Shown here: piece after piece, positions 25,825 to 35,187 of the stretch
Layout: the number at the start of each line of letters is the position of its first letter
Position numbering within the stretch: the first letter of the stretch is position 1
Origin: Chloroflexi bacterium 54-19
GTDB lineage: Bacteria > Chloroflexota > Chloroflexia > Chloroheliales > Chloroheliaceae
Assembly: GCA_001898225.1 (NCBI GenBank)
Contig: MKTJ01000079.1
Coordinates: 1 to 39,415 of the forward strand
DNA length: 39,415 bases
Direction: 5' to 3'
Notes under the pieces: model-generated
The model's database searches: none
The model's input: only the letters and a program-made list of their open reading frames with translations
Told to the model about the DNA's origin: nothing
Translations under genes and position numbers: made by a program

Positions 25825-28068
25825 TTAAATGGAAAATTGCGCCGAAACGCACGAACCTTCCCCCGGATTTGAGATAAATTCCAGGCGGCCTTTTACCAGG
25901 TGAACCCTTTCAAGCATACCTAGTAAACCCATACTTGCCCCATTTACAGACTTTTCCAGGGCTTCCTTTACGACAAACCCAATTCCATCATCCTGGATAG
26001 AAAGATAAAGACTTTCTTCCTCGACCCGGAGTTCTACCCAGATTTCTGCGGCCCTGGCATGACGTAAAATGTTTGTAACCGCTTCTTGTACCAACCTGAA
26101 ACAAACCGTTTCAAGCTCAGCAGGCAATCTTTTTTGCAAACCTGAATCTACCGAGAAATTAATTGGCACCCCGGCCCGGCTGCTTACCCGGTCCAGGTAC
26201 CAGCGCAAAGCCGCCACCAATCCCAGGTCATCCAGCATCGACGGTCTTAACTCAAGGGATAGAGTCCTGACCTGTTGTAGGGTTAACTGGGTTATTTGAA
26301 TACTTTCTTCCAACTGACTTTTAAAATCGGTAACATCTGCTACGGTTTGGAGGTTTTGCAAACTTATTTTCAGGGCGGTAATTGCCTGCCCGATTTCATC
26401 GTGGAGCTCACGCGCTATCCGGCGCCGTTCGGTTTCCTGGGCTTTCACCAGGGAAACCGAGAGGGCCTGTAACCTTTTTTGGGCATCCTGGACTTGCTCA
26501 AAAAGATGCGCATGTTGGATTGCGATGGAAAGCTGGCTTGCCACCTCATTAGCAATTTCCAGGTTATCAGCGCTAAATTTCTCGGCCTCCTCACTCCCAA
26601 TACTCAAGACACCGATGGTATTTTTTCCGGCTATTAACGGCAGGTGAATGGTTTTGTCTTTGAAACCTTCAGACTCCCCGTTCCCTGTGAAATCATTCTT
26701 AAATTCTGGGTAGGTGATTGCGATATTATGTAAATCAGGATTGGTAGAAGGCCCGATTTTGGGACCTACAAAAACCCTCTCCTGGTCGGGATTTTCAAGC
26801 AAGGCTAAAACGTTTTCATTTTTGGTTAATGGGTCAAAGCCGACCACCCTTGCCCATGAAAAGCTGGTTATCTGGCTGAGATGTTCAATCGCTCTCTGGG
26901 CTATTTCCCCCGAAGAATGGGCCGCCAGTATTGCCCGGTCAAGGCGGTGCAAGTTTTCCAGCCGGGCAGCGTACTGCTGGCGGTCTTCCAGCGATTTACG
27001 CAAATCCTGTTCGGCCTTTTTATAGCTGGTCAGGTCCGAAAAGACACTGATTAAACCAATCGTTTCTTTGTTTTTCAAAAGTGGCACAGTCGAAATTTCG
27101 GTGTAAATTACATCACCTTCCCGCCGGGGAAGGGCAATCTCGATTTTCTGGTTTTGGTTAGCACCAGGCGCATGTAACCCCTCTTTAAGGTTAGAATGAA
27201 TTTGCCGGGGAAGCAGGTCCAGGGCTGACTTCCCAACCAGTTCGCCCTGTTTGAACCCAGTAAAGGAAGCAAAGGCCGGGTTGACAAACTGAAAATTTAA
27301 GGAAGTATCCACAACGGTTAGCCCCTGCCCTATACTATTCATAACCTGTAAGGCAAAATCGCGTTCGGACCGCAAAGCTTTTTCAGTCCGGCGGTGAATA
27401 ATCAGGGTCAGTAGCAAAAGGGCACAACCTGCCAGGCCGATTATGAACCAGGCGCTGTTCTGGGAGGTTTCTCGCGCTGACATAAATTCTTTATTGGCCT
27501 GTTGTAACTCGTTTTTAATTAACTCCTCAGAAAGGGCCCGGCTGCTGGTAGAAAGGGGTGAGCCTTTGGTACGCCAAATGAAAATGGCTTCGGCGTCCTG
27601 GTTCTGGTCGTATAGCTCGGTCATTTTTACCAGCACTTCATTCAAGTCGGCCAGGTGAACCTGTAAAGAAGTGTAAAGGACATATTGGTCTACATTTGGT
27701 TTGAAATTGTTTAAAGCCTGGTTGGTGTTTACCTCCGCCCGTTGAAATTCCTTTAAGGAGGCCAATTTACCAGTCAGGTTATAATCCAGGACGTTACTTA
27801 CCATCTGATTTTGGGCTGTCTCAATCTGGTTGACCAGTTGAACCCGTTCGAAATTATTTTTCTGGTTCTCCAGACCGCTGGTAGAGTTATAAAGGGCCAG
27901 CAAAGCCAGGCTAATAGATACGATTATAAGGGCAATTGAAATTACCAGGGTACTGGTAAGTCTTAACGAAAAACGCTTGTTGGTTGGTTTCAATTTGGAA
28001 AGGACCGGTTTAGCCAACCAACTTTTTTCATCGTAATTTTTAGGAGTTTTAACCGGGTAAATCTTCAC
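25825..28068 (-). CDS. Sensor histidine kinase (PAS-GAF-HisKA_3)
   Basis: A 747-residue membrane kinase. Helices at about 39-61 and 206-226 enclose a ~145-residue external helical sensor region of CHASE3/four-helix type. A PAS domain (about 235-350), a GAF domain (about 375-525), a HisKA_3 dimerisation domain with phospho-acceptor H556 in RRIARELHDEIGQ, and an HATPase domain follow. The ATPase part has N666 in QEAVTNILRHA, DDGIGF at 693-698 and GLLGM. It phosphorylates the regulator encoded 34 bases downstream. The upstream EfeO-like lipoprotein gene (131 bases away, same strand) may help sense or handle iron, but the ligand cannot be read from the sequence. Confidence 0.93.
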   Translation of the reverse strand: MKIYPVKTPKNYDEKSWLAKPVLSKLKPTNKRFSLRLTSTLVISIALIIVSISLALLALYNSTSGLENQKNNFERVQLVNQIETAQNQMVSNVLDYNLTGKLASLKEFQRAEVNTNQALNNFKPNVDQYVLYTSLQVHLADLNEVLVKMTELYDQNQDAEAIFIWRTKGSPLSTSSRALSEELIKNELQQANKEFMSARETSQNSAWFIIGLAGCALLLLTLIIHRRTEKALRSERDFALQVMNSIGQGLTVVDTSLNFQFVNPAFASFTGFKQGELVGKSALDLLPRQIHSNLKEGLHAPGANQNQKIEIALPRREGDVIYTEISTVPLLKNKETIGLISVFSDLTSYKKAEQDLRKSLEDRQQYAARLENLHRLDRAILAAHSSGEIAQRAIEHLSQITSFSWARVVGFDPLTKNENVLALLENPDQERVFVGPKIGPSTNPDLHNIAITYPEFKNDFTGNGESEGFKDKTIHLPLIAGKNTIGVLSIGSEEAEKFSADNLEIANEVASQLSIAIQHAHLFEQVQDAQKRLQALSVSLVKAQETERRRIARELHDEIGQAITALKISLQNLQTVADVTDFKSQLEESIQITQLTLQQVRTLSLELRPSMLDDLGLVAALRWYLDRVSSRAGVPINFSVDSGLQKRLPAELETVCFRLVQEAVTNILRHARAAEIWVELRVEEESLYLSIQDDGIGFVVKEALEKSVNGASMGLLGMLERVHLVKGRLEFISNPGEGSCVSAQFSI

Positions 28069-28199
28069 TCTTTATCATCCTATTTGATTTGAATGGTTTT
28101 AGCTGATTAAAGGGTTGGTTCTAATCAGGATGACTTTTTCTGCCTGCAAGGACTTTTAGGCTAAAATTGTGGTTGCAAAGGCAGTTTTATTTTTCCATT

Positions 28200-29462
28200 T
28201 TAGGTTTTTAGACCGAGTGTTCCTGGCACCTGGCTAAACACATCGGCCAGCCCCTCAACTTTCTGCGCTAACTGCTTACGGGTAGCCGCGTTTACCTGGG
28301 AATAATTCAGGGCCCGGTTATCCGCCGAAAAGAATGGATTTATATCGTTTTGCACTATGGAAAACCGTTCCATAATCAAGGTATCAAGTTCGGGATTGGC
28401 TCTACCAACATAACTTCTAAAAATTGAGTAAACGAAGAGGGATCCTTCAAGATTGGCCTTGAAATCGTTCAGGTCGGTATGGCTATAGCGTTCTTCCTCG
28501 CCGGTAATTTTATTGGATAAAATTTCCTCAATAAGCGAGGCGGCTCCGGTAATAGCCAGGGAGGGAGTAATCATTAAACCACTCACCTCAAGTTCGCTCT
28601 GAAAATTTTTTAAATCCTGGACAAGACTATCCGCCAGGGTGTCCAGCCTATCATCCAACCGGCCATCCTGGTAAATAGCTTTCTCCAGGGTGTGAAAGCC
28701 GGTCCAATTGGGGTCTAGCTCGCCTTTAACCATTTGTTCCGGGCGGCCATCCAGGGCAATATCATAATCTTTAAAAGCTTCGGCCAGAAACTCAATTTCT
28801 TCAAATTCAAATCGGGCTTGTTCATAAGCCAGTTGAGTTTTCTTAATGTCCCTGGTTTTAATGGCGTCTCTCAGGGCCAGCCCTTTTTGGACCAGTAATT
28901 CGGTTTTATTGAATAAATGCTCTCTTACTTTTGAAGAAGTAAGTTCAACCTCTTCCACGGTTAAAGGCTGGACTTTTCGTGAAAATTGAGAGGGCGAGTT
29001 TGAATTCGGAACAAGTTTAATTACATCAATTAAATCCTGGTCAAGTTGTTTTACCATAGGTAGGATTTCGCTAATACTAACGGCGTTGCTGCGGAGAAAT
29101 TTACGTTCAAGCAGACTAACATTACTATCCATCTGGTGAAAGGCATCCTTAGAGTAAACCCTTACAATAACCAGGATGTCAAACCAGCGATTATCAAACT
29201 TTTTGAAAGCAATTTTCGCCTCATCAATCTGGTTTTTCTCTAATAACCCGATTGTTGTGGACAGGTTTACTTCCAGAGCTTTCAAGGTTGTTAGGTCACT
29301 TGGTTCTTCTTTTAAAAGGATGGTCGGAGGGGCTTTTACAACGTTAACAGGCACAGGGGTATCTTGCGTCCCGCAGGCACTCAGCCCCAAAGAAGCTATT
29401 AAGATGGATAATGTACAGAGGACCCAGCCCCAAAGGCCCTGTTTTTGACGAATTTTCATCAT
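28200..29462 (-). CDS. EfeO/imelysin-like lipoprotein
   Basis: A 420-residue lipoprotein with a lipobox ending LSAC (C30). The long helical body contains the M75/imelysin signature HxxE (H257-T-L-E260) in the context NWTGFHTLEKAIYQ, as in EfeO/EfeM iron-uptake proteins. EfeO binds ferrous/ferric iron outside the membrane for the EfeU permease. This copy has no EfeU or EfeB next to it and no cupredoxin domain. It is instead followed on the same strand by a histidine kinase and response regulator. It might be an accessory to sensing rather than to transport. The start could be ATG 29462 or the adjacent ATG 29459. Confidence 0.82.
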   Translation of the reverse strand: MMKIRQKQGLWGWVLCTLSILIASLGLSACGTQDTPVPVNVVKAPPTILLKEEPSDLTTLKALEVNLSTTIGLLEKNQIDEAKIAFKKFDNRWFDILVIVRVYSKDAFHQMDSNVSLLERKFLRSNAVSISEILPMVKQLDQDLIDVIKLVPNSNSPSQFSRKVQPLTVEEVELTSSKVREHLFNKTELLVQKGLALRDAIKTRDIKKTQLAYEQARFEFEEIEFLAEAFKDYDIALDGRPEQMVKGELDPNWTGFHTLEKAIYQDGRLDDRLDTLADSLVQDLKNFQSELEVSGLMITPSLAITGAASLIEEILSNKITGEEERYSHTDLNDFKANLEGSLFVYSIFRSYVGRANPELDTLIMERFSIVQNDINPFFSADNRALNYSQVNAATRKQLAQKVEGLADVFSQVPGTLGLKT

Positions 29463-29935
29463 TGTTAGCCCGTATTATTTAATATTTAAAAGGGTCTAGT
29501 AAATGTTTGGTTTGAGAACCTCAGAAATTCACAGGGAAATTTTCTGATTCCTGAAGGGTCCAGATAGGATTGAGGAAATTTAAAAACCTTTAACCCGCAC
29601 ACGCGCCGAAATTAGATTAAATCAATCTGGAACATATTGAATTTAAGAATTTCCACTCTGAAATTCAATATTGGATGGGAAAAGACCCCAGAATTGTTTG
29701 GAAAATTAACGAAATGCCTAACCCTTTAGGCTATTGTCAAGCTCGAATTACCTCTGAAACAAAATAAAAAACTTTTTAATGAATTTAAGGGACTCTTAAG
29801 GTTGCCGACACCAATATGAAAATATTTACTTATAATGCCACTTCGAAAGAATAGGACTGGTAACATTGGGGTTATTGTAACATATAAAAGGAATTTTGTT
29901 TACTTATTTTTTAAAATTTTATCCACTGGTAGGAT
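29463..29935. other. A/T-rich intergenic region, no gene seen
   Basis: This stretch is clearly richer in A/T than the genes around it. It holds no convincing open frame. It should contain the promoter of the EfeO-like operon (minus strand), but I could not single out -10/-35 boxes. The far end (near 29936) may mark the edge of the IS5 remnant. Confidence 0.5.
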
Positions 29936-29990
29936 GAGAGACTGTTTAATAAAAGAAAAGAAAGCTAAAATGAAAACAAGTAAGGAGTAG

Positions 29991-30455
29991 CGAGGAGGTA
30001 AGATAAAGGGTAAACTTTCGGTTAATGACACTCTTGCCGTGGAAGTCCGGCTCAAAGCAGGTAGGAAAACAACGCCAAGCGCCGCCATAATTGATAGTCA
30101 AACAGTTAAATCCACTCCCACCGGTAGTTTTGACGGCTTTGACAGGGCTAAACTTGTCAAAGGGAGTAAACGTCAAATTCTGGTAGACACACTCGGTTTA
30201 CTCATCGGTGTGGTGGTGCATTGTGCAAGTATTCTCGATTACAAAGGGGCAAATCTCCTTTTTGAGAGAAACCACACCAACCTTTTAGCGGGAAACCTTG
30301 AGCATATCTTTGCTGACGGAGGTTATGACGACGTTTTGTGTTATGCCGAGGCCAACGAATATAACTGGCGTTTAGAGGTGCTGGTATAACCAGCCGAACG
30401 CAAATGTTTTGTAGTAATCAAGAAAAGATGGATAGTCGAGATAATCCGAACGCAA
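29991..30455 (+). pseudogene. IS5-family transposase remnant
   Basis: In one plus-strand frame the DNA reads LSVNDTLAVEVRLKAGRK, AAIIDSQTVKSTPTG, KGSKRQILVDTLGLL and IFADGGYDD. These are the typical central segments of IS5-family DDE transposases, with the first Asp in IIDSQ and the second in FADGGYDD. An internal TAA (30387-30389) breaks the frame, after which AERKCFVVIKKRWIVE continues it before homology stops near 30455. The N-terminal part is missing and a TAG lies in frame just upstream (29988-29990). A GAGACTGTTTAATAA stretch near 29936 could be the left terminal repeat; no matching right end was found. Not functional. Confidence 0.8.
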
Positions 30456-30581
30456 ATGACAAAAACGAATGTGTTCACTCTCTCTGGTTTTGACGCCTTT
30501 TATCTTTTCCTAGACCCAGTTTCTGACGGAACCCAATCCTTACCTGGCCGAGGTCTACTGACCTTTACCTGGAAAGGCTTC

Positions 30582-33404
30582 TTAGCCCTCGCCCGGTGCG
30601 GCCAGTTGTTTACGCCAGCTATAGAGGCTGCCATTAATATCCTGGCTGGCTGCCGTTCGCTGCGCTTCTTGCCAGATTATACGGTAAGTTTCTTCACCTA
30701 ATACTGCGTGGGCTTTCTTTAAAAGAACGGTGATTTCTCCCGGCGAAATCGCATATAGCGTTGAACCCTTAACGGTCTTCCACAGTCCATCGGCCAGTGC
30801 GGCCAACCGCACGACCTGCCTGGCGACTACCTGGTTGGCGGGAGTATCTTCCGGTTCACCAAGAGGCTGAGACAGCGCAAAGGCAAGTCCTTCCAGGCTG
30901 TTAGCTGCCCCGCTCTGCAAGCTCAACTTCTGAAAAAGGCGTAAACTTTCCTGGAAGAAGGTTTCGGCTAATTCGTACTGCTGGCGGCGGACCGCCACAA
31001 AGCCGAGGCCCAACCTGGCCCAGGCGCTGCCGCGCCGCTCGCCTACTTCTTCCAGGTGGTCCAGGCTTTTTTTGAAGAGGCTTTCGGCGGTGGCATAATC
31101 GTGACGGTAAAGTTCCAGGCGGCCCAAAAAGAAAGCAGTTAGCCCCTCGAAACGGATGTCGCCCAGGTTCTGGAAAATTTCAAGGCTTTGCTTGTATAAC
31201 CCTTCACCACCGGCCTGATCACCCTGCTGAATAAAACCGGTAGCCTGGAAATAGTAGAAAACCGCCTTCTGCCAGCGGTTAGTGATGGTCGCAATCAACC
31301 GGTGGGATTCGGCTATCAGGAGCGGACCACTTGCAATCCCCCGGCTGGCCTGGGAAAACCCAAGCAACGGCATAACCAGGGGCAGGTATTCATCAACCTG
31401 GTAGCGGCGAGCCAGGGCTAAGCCTTCGCTACCGTATTTATCCAGGACAGCATAATCCTGCTGACTCCACGAAATGATCATCATGCCGTATAAAGCTTTT
31501 ACTGCAAGAAAGGCCTGAAAAGGCGAGAAGTGGTCCGGCAACACTACCTTGCTATAAGCCAGATAGAGTTTTTCGAGCCAATCGCGCCCTTCCTGCAAAT
31601 AAGCGCGCACAAACCAGAACCACTCCAGGGCTAACGCCAGCCTCAAACCTTTTTCCAGGACATCGAAGCGGGCTGCCGGGCCGCTGCCGGTTTCCAACGA
31701 CCAACGCAAGGCTGCTCGCAAATTATCGTGCTCGGCATCATACAGGTTAAACCAGTGCGCCTGGTCGGGTCCGAACAGGGCCGGTTCGCCTGTTTCGGCC
31801 TGGGCCAGGTAATAATCCAGGTGCCGCTGTCGTAACCGGGCCAGTTCACCGCTCTCGGTCAGCTTTTCCAGGGCGTACTGGCGAATCGTTTCCAACAGTT
31901 GATAACGCTGGTTTTGGGGCTGGCGGTCGACCACAACCAGCGATTTATTGACCAACTGCCCCAGTAAGTCGAGCGCTTCCCACTCCTCGACCGGGCCGTT
32001 ATCCCAGGCGCAAATTTTTTCAAGTGCTTCCAGGGTCCAACCACCCGCAAAGACCGCCAACCGGTTTAACAGCACGCGCTCGGCTTCGGAAAGGAGATTA
32101 TAGCTCCAATCAATCAAGGCGCGGATAGTCTGGTGGCGGGGCAACACCGTCCGGCTCCCCGCCGTGAGCAGCCGGAAAGAATCTTCCAACCGGGCCGCAA
32201 TTTGCTCGACCGACAGCATTTTGACGCGGGCGGCGGCCAGTTCCAGGGCCAAGGGCAACCCATTGACCTGGCGGCAAATCCGGCCCAGACCTGCCAGGTC
32301 AGTTTCGGCCAGGTCAAAATCGGGCCGGGTAATTTTAGCCCGTTCATAAAAGAGGCGGGCCGCCTCCGACTTTTCGAGAATCTGCGCAACCGAAATGCCG
32401 GGTTCGTCCGGTGGCAGCGACAAAGAACCTAGCGGCCAGTTTATTTCCCCGGCAATCCCCAGGCTTTCCCGGCTGCTGGCAAAGATGGTCAGACCGGGAC
32501 ACGCTCGCAGGAGATTTTCGGCCAACCGGGCGCAATCGGCTACCAGGTGTTCGCAGTTATCCAGGACCAGCAAAAGCCGGCGGGCTTCCAGGTATTTAAT
32601 CAAGGTAGCCTGGCTGGGGCGGCCCTGTTCGTCGGCAATTTCCAGGGCGGCGGCAATTACCTGGGGCAGTAGCGCCGGGTCATCGAGAGGGGCAAGTTCG
32701 ACTAACCAGACTCCGTCCGCGAAGTGGTTGACCAAACCACCCGTAACTTCAAGGGAAAGGCGGGTCTTGCCAGCCCCACCCGGTCCGGTCAGGGTTACAA
32801 GCTGGCCCGGCTTCTGGGTGAGCAGCCTTTGCAGGTCGGCTTTTTCCTGTTCTCGGCCTACGAAGCTATTTAGCTGGCGGAAAAGATTGTGGCGGGACGA
32901 CCCAGAGGCTGCTGCGGAAGCAGGAAGGTCGTGGATTACAACCGCAGTTGGTGAGTTCGGGACCTCACCCGTTAGAGCCGGTTTTTCCGGCTCACGTGTT
33001 ACCAGAGTGATGTTCTGAAAGTTATCGGGAGCAACCGGAGGATTTTCCAGGAGAGCCGTAAACCAGTGAGCGTCAAAAAGCGGGTAGGCCCGGTAACTGT
33101 CCGGTTTGGCATCGAAACTTTTTTTGACAGCCTGCCAGAGCCGGGCGGCTTCGGCCATTTCTTTGCCGGGTATAAAAACTCGATATTGCACGAAGATTTC
33201 CAAAAGACTGCGCAGGTGCTGGGGTTTAGGCAGGCTGTAATCTCCTTCCCAGTATTGCAACATGCGAAAACTTTTAAGGCCAAGACGCGCCGCCATTTCA
33301 GCCCTGGTCAGGCCGGTCCGGTTGCGGTACATCAATAAAAGTTCGTAAGGCTGGCCCTTTACCTCATCAAGATTGGTTTTGTCAGGAAAAGAATTAGTAG
33401 GCAT
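30582..33404 (-). CDS. XRE/NB-ARC/TPR transcriptional regulator
   Basis: Start chosen at ATG 33404 (MPTNSFPDKTN), giving 940 residues; a longer frame to 33500 would run through the divergent promoter block. An XRE helix-turn-helix (about 20-78, with MAARLGLKSFRMLQYWEGD) is followed by a linker and an NB-ARC/STAND ATPase. That domain has Walker A GPGGAGKT (207-214), Walker B LLLVLDN (near 280), and the sensor segment IFASSRE. The second half is TPR-like helical repeats (for example YATAESLFKKSLDHLEEVGE). Such proteins are ATP-dependent switches; the trigger is unknown. It diverges from the carotenoid oxygenase gene, a likely target. Confidence 0.88.
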   Translation of the reverse strand: MPTNSFPDKTNLDEVKGQPYELLLMYRNRTGLTRAEMAARLGLKSFRMLQYWEGDYSLPKPQHLRSLLEIFVQYRVFIPGKEMAEAARLWQAVKKSFDAKPDSYRAYPLFDAHWFTALLENPPVAPDNFQNITLVTREPEKPALTGEVPNSPTAVVIHDLPASAAASGSSRHNLFRQLNSFVGREQEKADLQRLLTQKPGQLVTLTGPGGAGKTRLSLEVTGGLVNHFADGVWLVELAPLDDPALLPQVIAAALEIADEQGRPSQATLIKYLEARRLLLVLDNCEHLVADCARLAENLLRACPGLTIFASSRESLGIAGEINWPLGSLSLPPDEPGISVAQILEKSEAARLFYERAKITRPDFDLAETDLAGLGRICRQVNGLPLALELAAARVKMLSVEQIAARLEDSFRLLTAGSRTVLPRHQTIRALIDWSYNLLSEAERVLLNRLAVFAGGWTLEALEKICAWDNGPVEEWEALDLLGQLVNKSLVVVDRQPQNQRYQLLETIRQYALEKLTESGELARLRQRHLDYYLAQAETGEPALFGPDQAHWFNLYDAEHDNLRAALRWSLETGSGPAARFDVLEKGLRLALALEWFWFVRAYLQEGRDWLEKLYLAYSKVVLPDHFSPFQAFLAVKALYGMMIISWSQQDYAVLDKYGSEGLALARRYQVDEYLPLVMPLLGFSQASRGIASGPLLIAESHRLIATITNRWQKAVFYYFQATGFIQQGDQAGGEGLYKQSLEIFQNLGDIRFEGLTAFFLGRLELYRHDYATAESLFKKSLDHLEEVGERRGSAWARLGLGFVAVRRQQYELAETFFQESLRLFQKLSLQSGAANSLEGLAFALSQPLGEPEDTPANQVVARQVVRLAALADGLWKTVKGSTLYAISPGEITVLLKKAHAVLGEETYRIIWQEAQRTAASQDINGSLYSWRKQLAAPGEG

Positions 33405-33434
33405 ATGACAAATTCCAGGAATGTGAAATGGAAT

Positions 33435-33477
33435 AGGAAATTTTGTGAAATGTAGGAACCGCCCTGTCCTGCATAAT
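33435..33477 (+). promoter_or_regulatory. Conserved promoter block A, before carotenoid oxygenase
   Basis: This block shares with 35032-35074 the words AGGAAATTT, GTGAAA, AACCG and TGT at identical spacing, and ends in a -10-like CATAAT (33472-33477) exactly 37 bases from the start, as in the second block. It points towards the gene at 33567. Joint control of the two plus-strand genes is the simplest reading. No good -35 consensus is present, so an activator or another sigma factor may act here. Confidence 0.6.
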
Positions 33478-33566
33478 TGAGGTGGCAATAAAAAAACCAA
33501 AAATGTTACTCAATTATACCTGATTTAAAGCTTTAAGTCAGGCTATTAAGTATACACGGAGATTTT

Positions 33567-34988
33567 ATGACTACCGAAATTAAACCGCAAAACATTTTCC
33601 AGGCCGGGTTTACCAGCCTCAACCATGAAACTTCTCTTGAAAACCTGCCAGTCATAGGCGCAATCCCGGAGTGGCTGGCCGGTTCGCTCTACCGCAACGG
33701 CCCGGCTAAATTTGAGGCGGCAGGCGGCGAGTACAAACACTGGTTTGACGGCTTTGCTATGCTGCACCGGTTTTCCTTTAATAACAGCCAGGTGAGCTAC
33801 CGCAACCGCTTTTTACTGACACCGGTCTATCGCGAAGCGCTTGAAACCGGGCGGCTCAGCCCGGCTTTTAGCGGAGTCAAGCTGGCACCAGGGGTGGAAG
33901 CCGGCCCGCCCAACAAAAACGCTTATTTCAACCCGGATGTAAATATTATGGTGGCGGGCGGGCGCTACCTGGCCCTGACCGAAATCCCGGTGGCCCTGGA
34001 ATTTGGCTCGGAAGAGCTAAACACTCTTAACGCCTTTAACTACGATGGCCTGCTCGATTGCCAGGTTTTTGGGGCGCACCCTCATTATGACTTTAATGAA
34101 AAACGGATTTACAACCTGGGGGTAAAGTTTGGCCGCCAGAGTTATTACCAGTTTTATGCCTTTGACGCCGGAAGAGCCCGGCCTCGCAAGGTAGCCGAGG
34201 TGCCGGTGGCCGAACCGGCTTATCTGCATAGCTTCGCCATGACCGAAAACTATCTCATAATCGTGGAATTTCCCCTGGTGGTTAACCCGGTAGACCTTTT
34301 GACCAGCGGTAAACCTTTCATCGAAAACTATCGCTGGGAACCGCAGCGCGCCACCAACTTTATTGTGGTCAGTAAGGCCACCGGCCAGGTGGTAAATAAC
34401 TACCAGGCGGAAGCCTTTTTCGCCTTCCACCAGGTCAACGCTTTTGAAAAAGGGTCTGAAATAATCGTGGACCTGCCTGCCACCGGCCAATTCACCGCCG
34501 ACCAGTCCCTTCTGCTGGATAATTTGAAGGCCCAGACCACGGGCAATCCTGACCCGGCCCGGTTCCGGCGCTATCGGCTCAGCATGCAGCAAAACCAGAC
34601 CGAGTTCGAGATTTTGAACCCGCTGCTGGCCGAAATGCCCGCCATCAATTACCGGCACTACAACGCCCGCGAATATCGTTATGCCTACGCGGTTAGCAAC
34701 AACCGTTCGCAACCGGAAGGATTTGAAAACCAGCTTATCAAACTGGATGTTTACAGCCGGGAACTTCGCATCTGGCGCGAAGCCGGTTGCTACCCTGGCG
34801 AACCGGTCTTTGTAGCTTCGCCCCAGAGCGTCAGCGAGGATGACGGGGTACTCCTGACAGTTATATTGGACGGTAAAAGCGGAAAGTCATTTTTGCTGGT
34901 GCTGGACGCCGCCACTTTTGAAGAGCTTGGTCGCGCCTATCTGCCGCACCACATCCCCTTTGGGTTGCATGGAATTTTCACCGCCTGA
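33567..34988 (+). CDS. Carotenoid oxygenase (RPE65/CCD family)
   Basis: A 473-residue non-haem iron enzyme of the carotenoid cleavage oxygenase family. The seven-bladed propeller's four iron-binding histidines are all identifiable: H171 (AHPHYD), H221 (YLHSFAMTENY), H288 (FHQVNAFE) and H468 (FGLHGIF). The N-terminal PEWLAGSLYRNGPAKFE and HWFDGFAMLHRF segments are also typical. It should cleave a double bond of a carotenoid or related polyene (or stilbenoid) with O2; the exact substrate cannot be told. CGGAGATTTT precedes the ATG. No carotenoid biosynthesis gene lies in the window. Confidence 0.93.
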   Translation: MTTEIKPQNIFQAGFTSLNHETSLENLPVIGAIPEWLAGSLYRNGPAKFEAAGGEYKHWFDGFAMLHRFSFNNSQVSYRNRFLLTPVYREALETGRLSPAFSGVKLAPGVEAGPPNKNAYFNPDVNIMVAGGRYLALTEIPVALEFGSEELNTLNAFNYDGLLDCQVFGAHPHYDFNEKRIYNLGVKFGRQSYYQFYAFDAGRARPRKVAEVPVAEPAYLHSFAMTENYLIIVEFPLVVNPVDLLTSGKPFIENYRWEPQRATNFIVVSKATGQVVNNYQAEAFFAFHQVNAFEKGSEIIVDLPATGQFTADQSLLLDNLKAQTTGNPDPARFRRYRLSMQQNQTEFEILNPLLAEMPAINYRHYNAREYRYAYAVSNNRSQPEGFENQLIKLDVYSRELRIWREAGCYPGEPVFVASPQSVSEDDGVLLTVILDGKSGKSFLLVLDAATFEELGRAYLPHHIPFGLHGIFTA

Positions 34989-34995
34989 CTTTAGA

Positions 34996-35027
34996 AATTT
35001 CATAGCCCGGCGCCGGGCTATGAAATT
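34996..35027. terminator. Perfect 32-base palindrome, probable terminator
   Basis: The arms 34996-35011 and 35012-35027 are exact reverse complements (CATAGCCCGGC / GCCGGGCTATG core). It starts seven bases after the carotenoid oxygenase stop codon. The G/C core flanked by A/T arms suits a transcription terminator for the plus strand, with the T residues contributed by the stem end. The next gene has its own promoter block just after it. Confidence 0.65.
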
Positions 35028-35031
35028 AATT

Positions 35032-35074
35032 AGGAAATTTCGTGAAACTCTAAAACCGGAATGTGCGGTATAGT
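35032..35074 (+). promoter_or_regulatory. Conserved promoter block B, before VC0807-like gene
   Basis: Second copy of the block at 33435-33477, with the -10-like TATAGT at 35069-35074. Since it follows a strong terminator-like palindrome, it probably drives the gene at 35188 separately while keeping it under the same control as the carotenoid oxygenase. Confidence 0.6.
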
Positions 35075-35187
35075 AAAGCCAGAAAAACAAAACCAAACTT
35101 TTTTCCAGACTACAAATAAACCAGGCAATTACTAGAACTATGTGGAAACAACCAGGAAATAATTACTAAAGGAAAGGAAAACCACCA

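Noticed and set aside
28130..28190. Inverted repeat CTGCCTGCAA / TTGCAAAGGCAG as a terminator between the kinase and EfeO-like genes
   Set aside because: The arms are mismatched by a two-base insertion and the T-rich tail is on the plus strand, where no gene ends.
30456..30701. Plus-strand 81-codon frame after the IS5 remnant
   Set aside because: It overlaps the 3' end of the regulator gene in antisense and shows no protein features.
33405..33500. N-terminal extension of the XRE/NB-ARC protein to 33500
   Set aside because: It runs through the conserved promoter block of the divergent gene and has no family resemblance.
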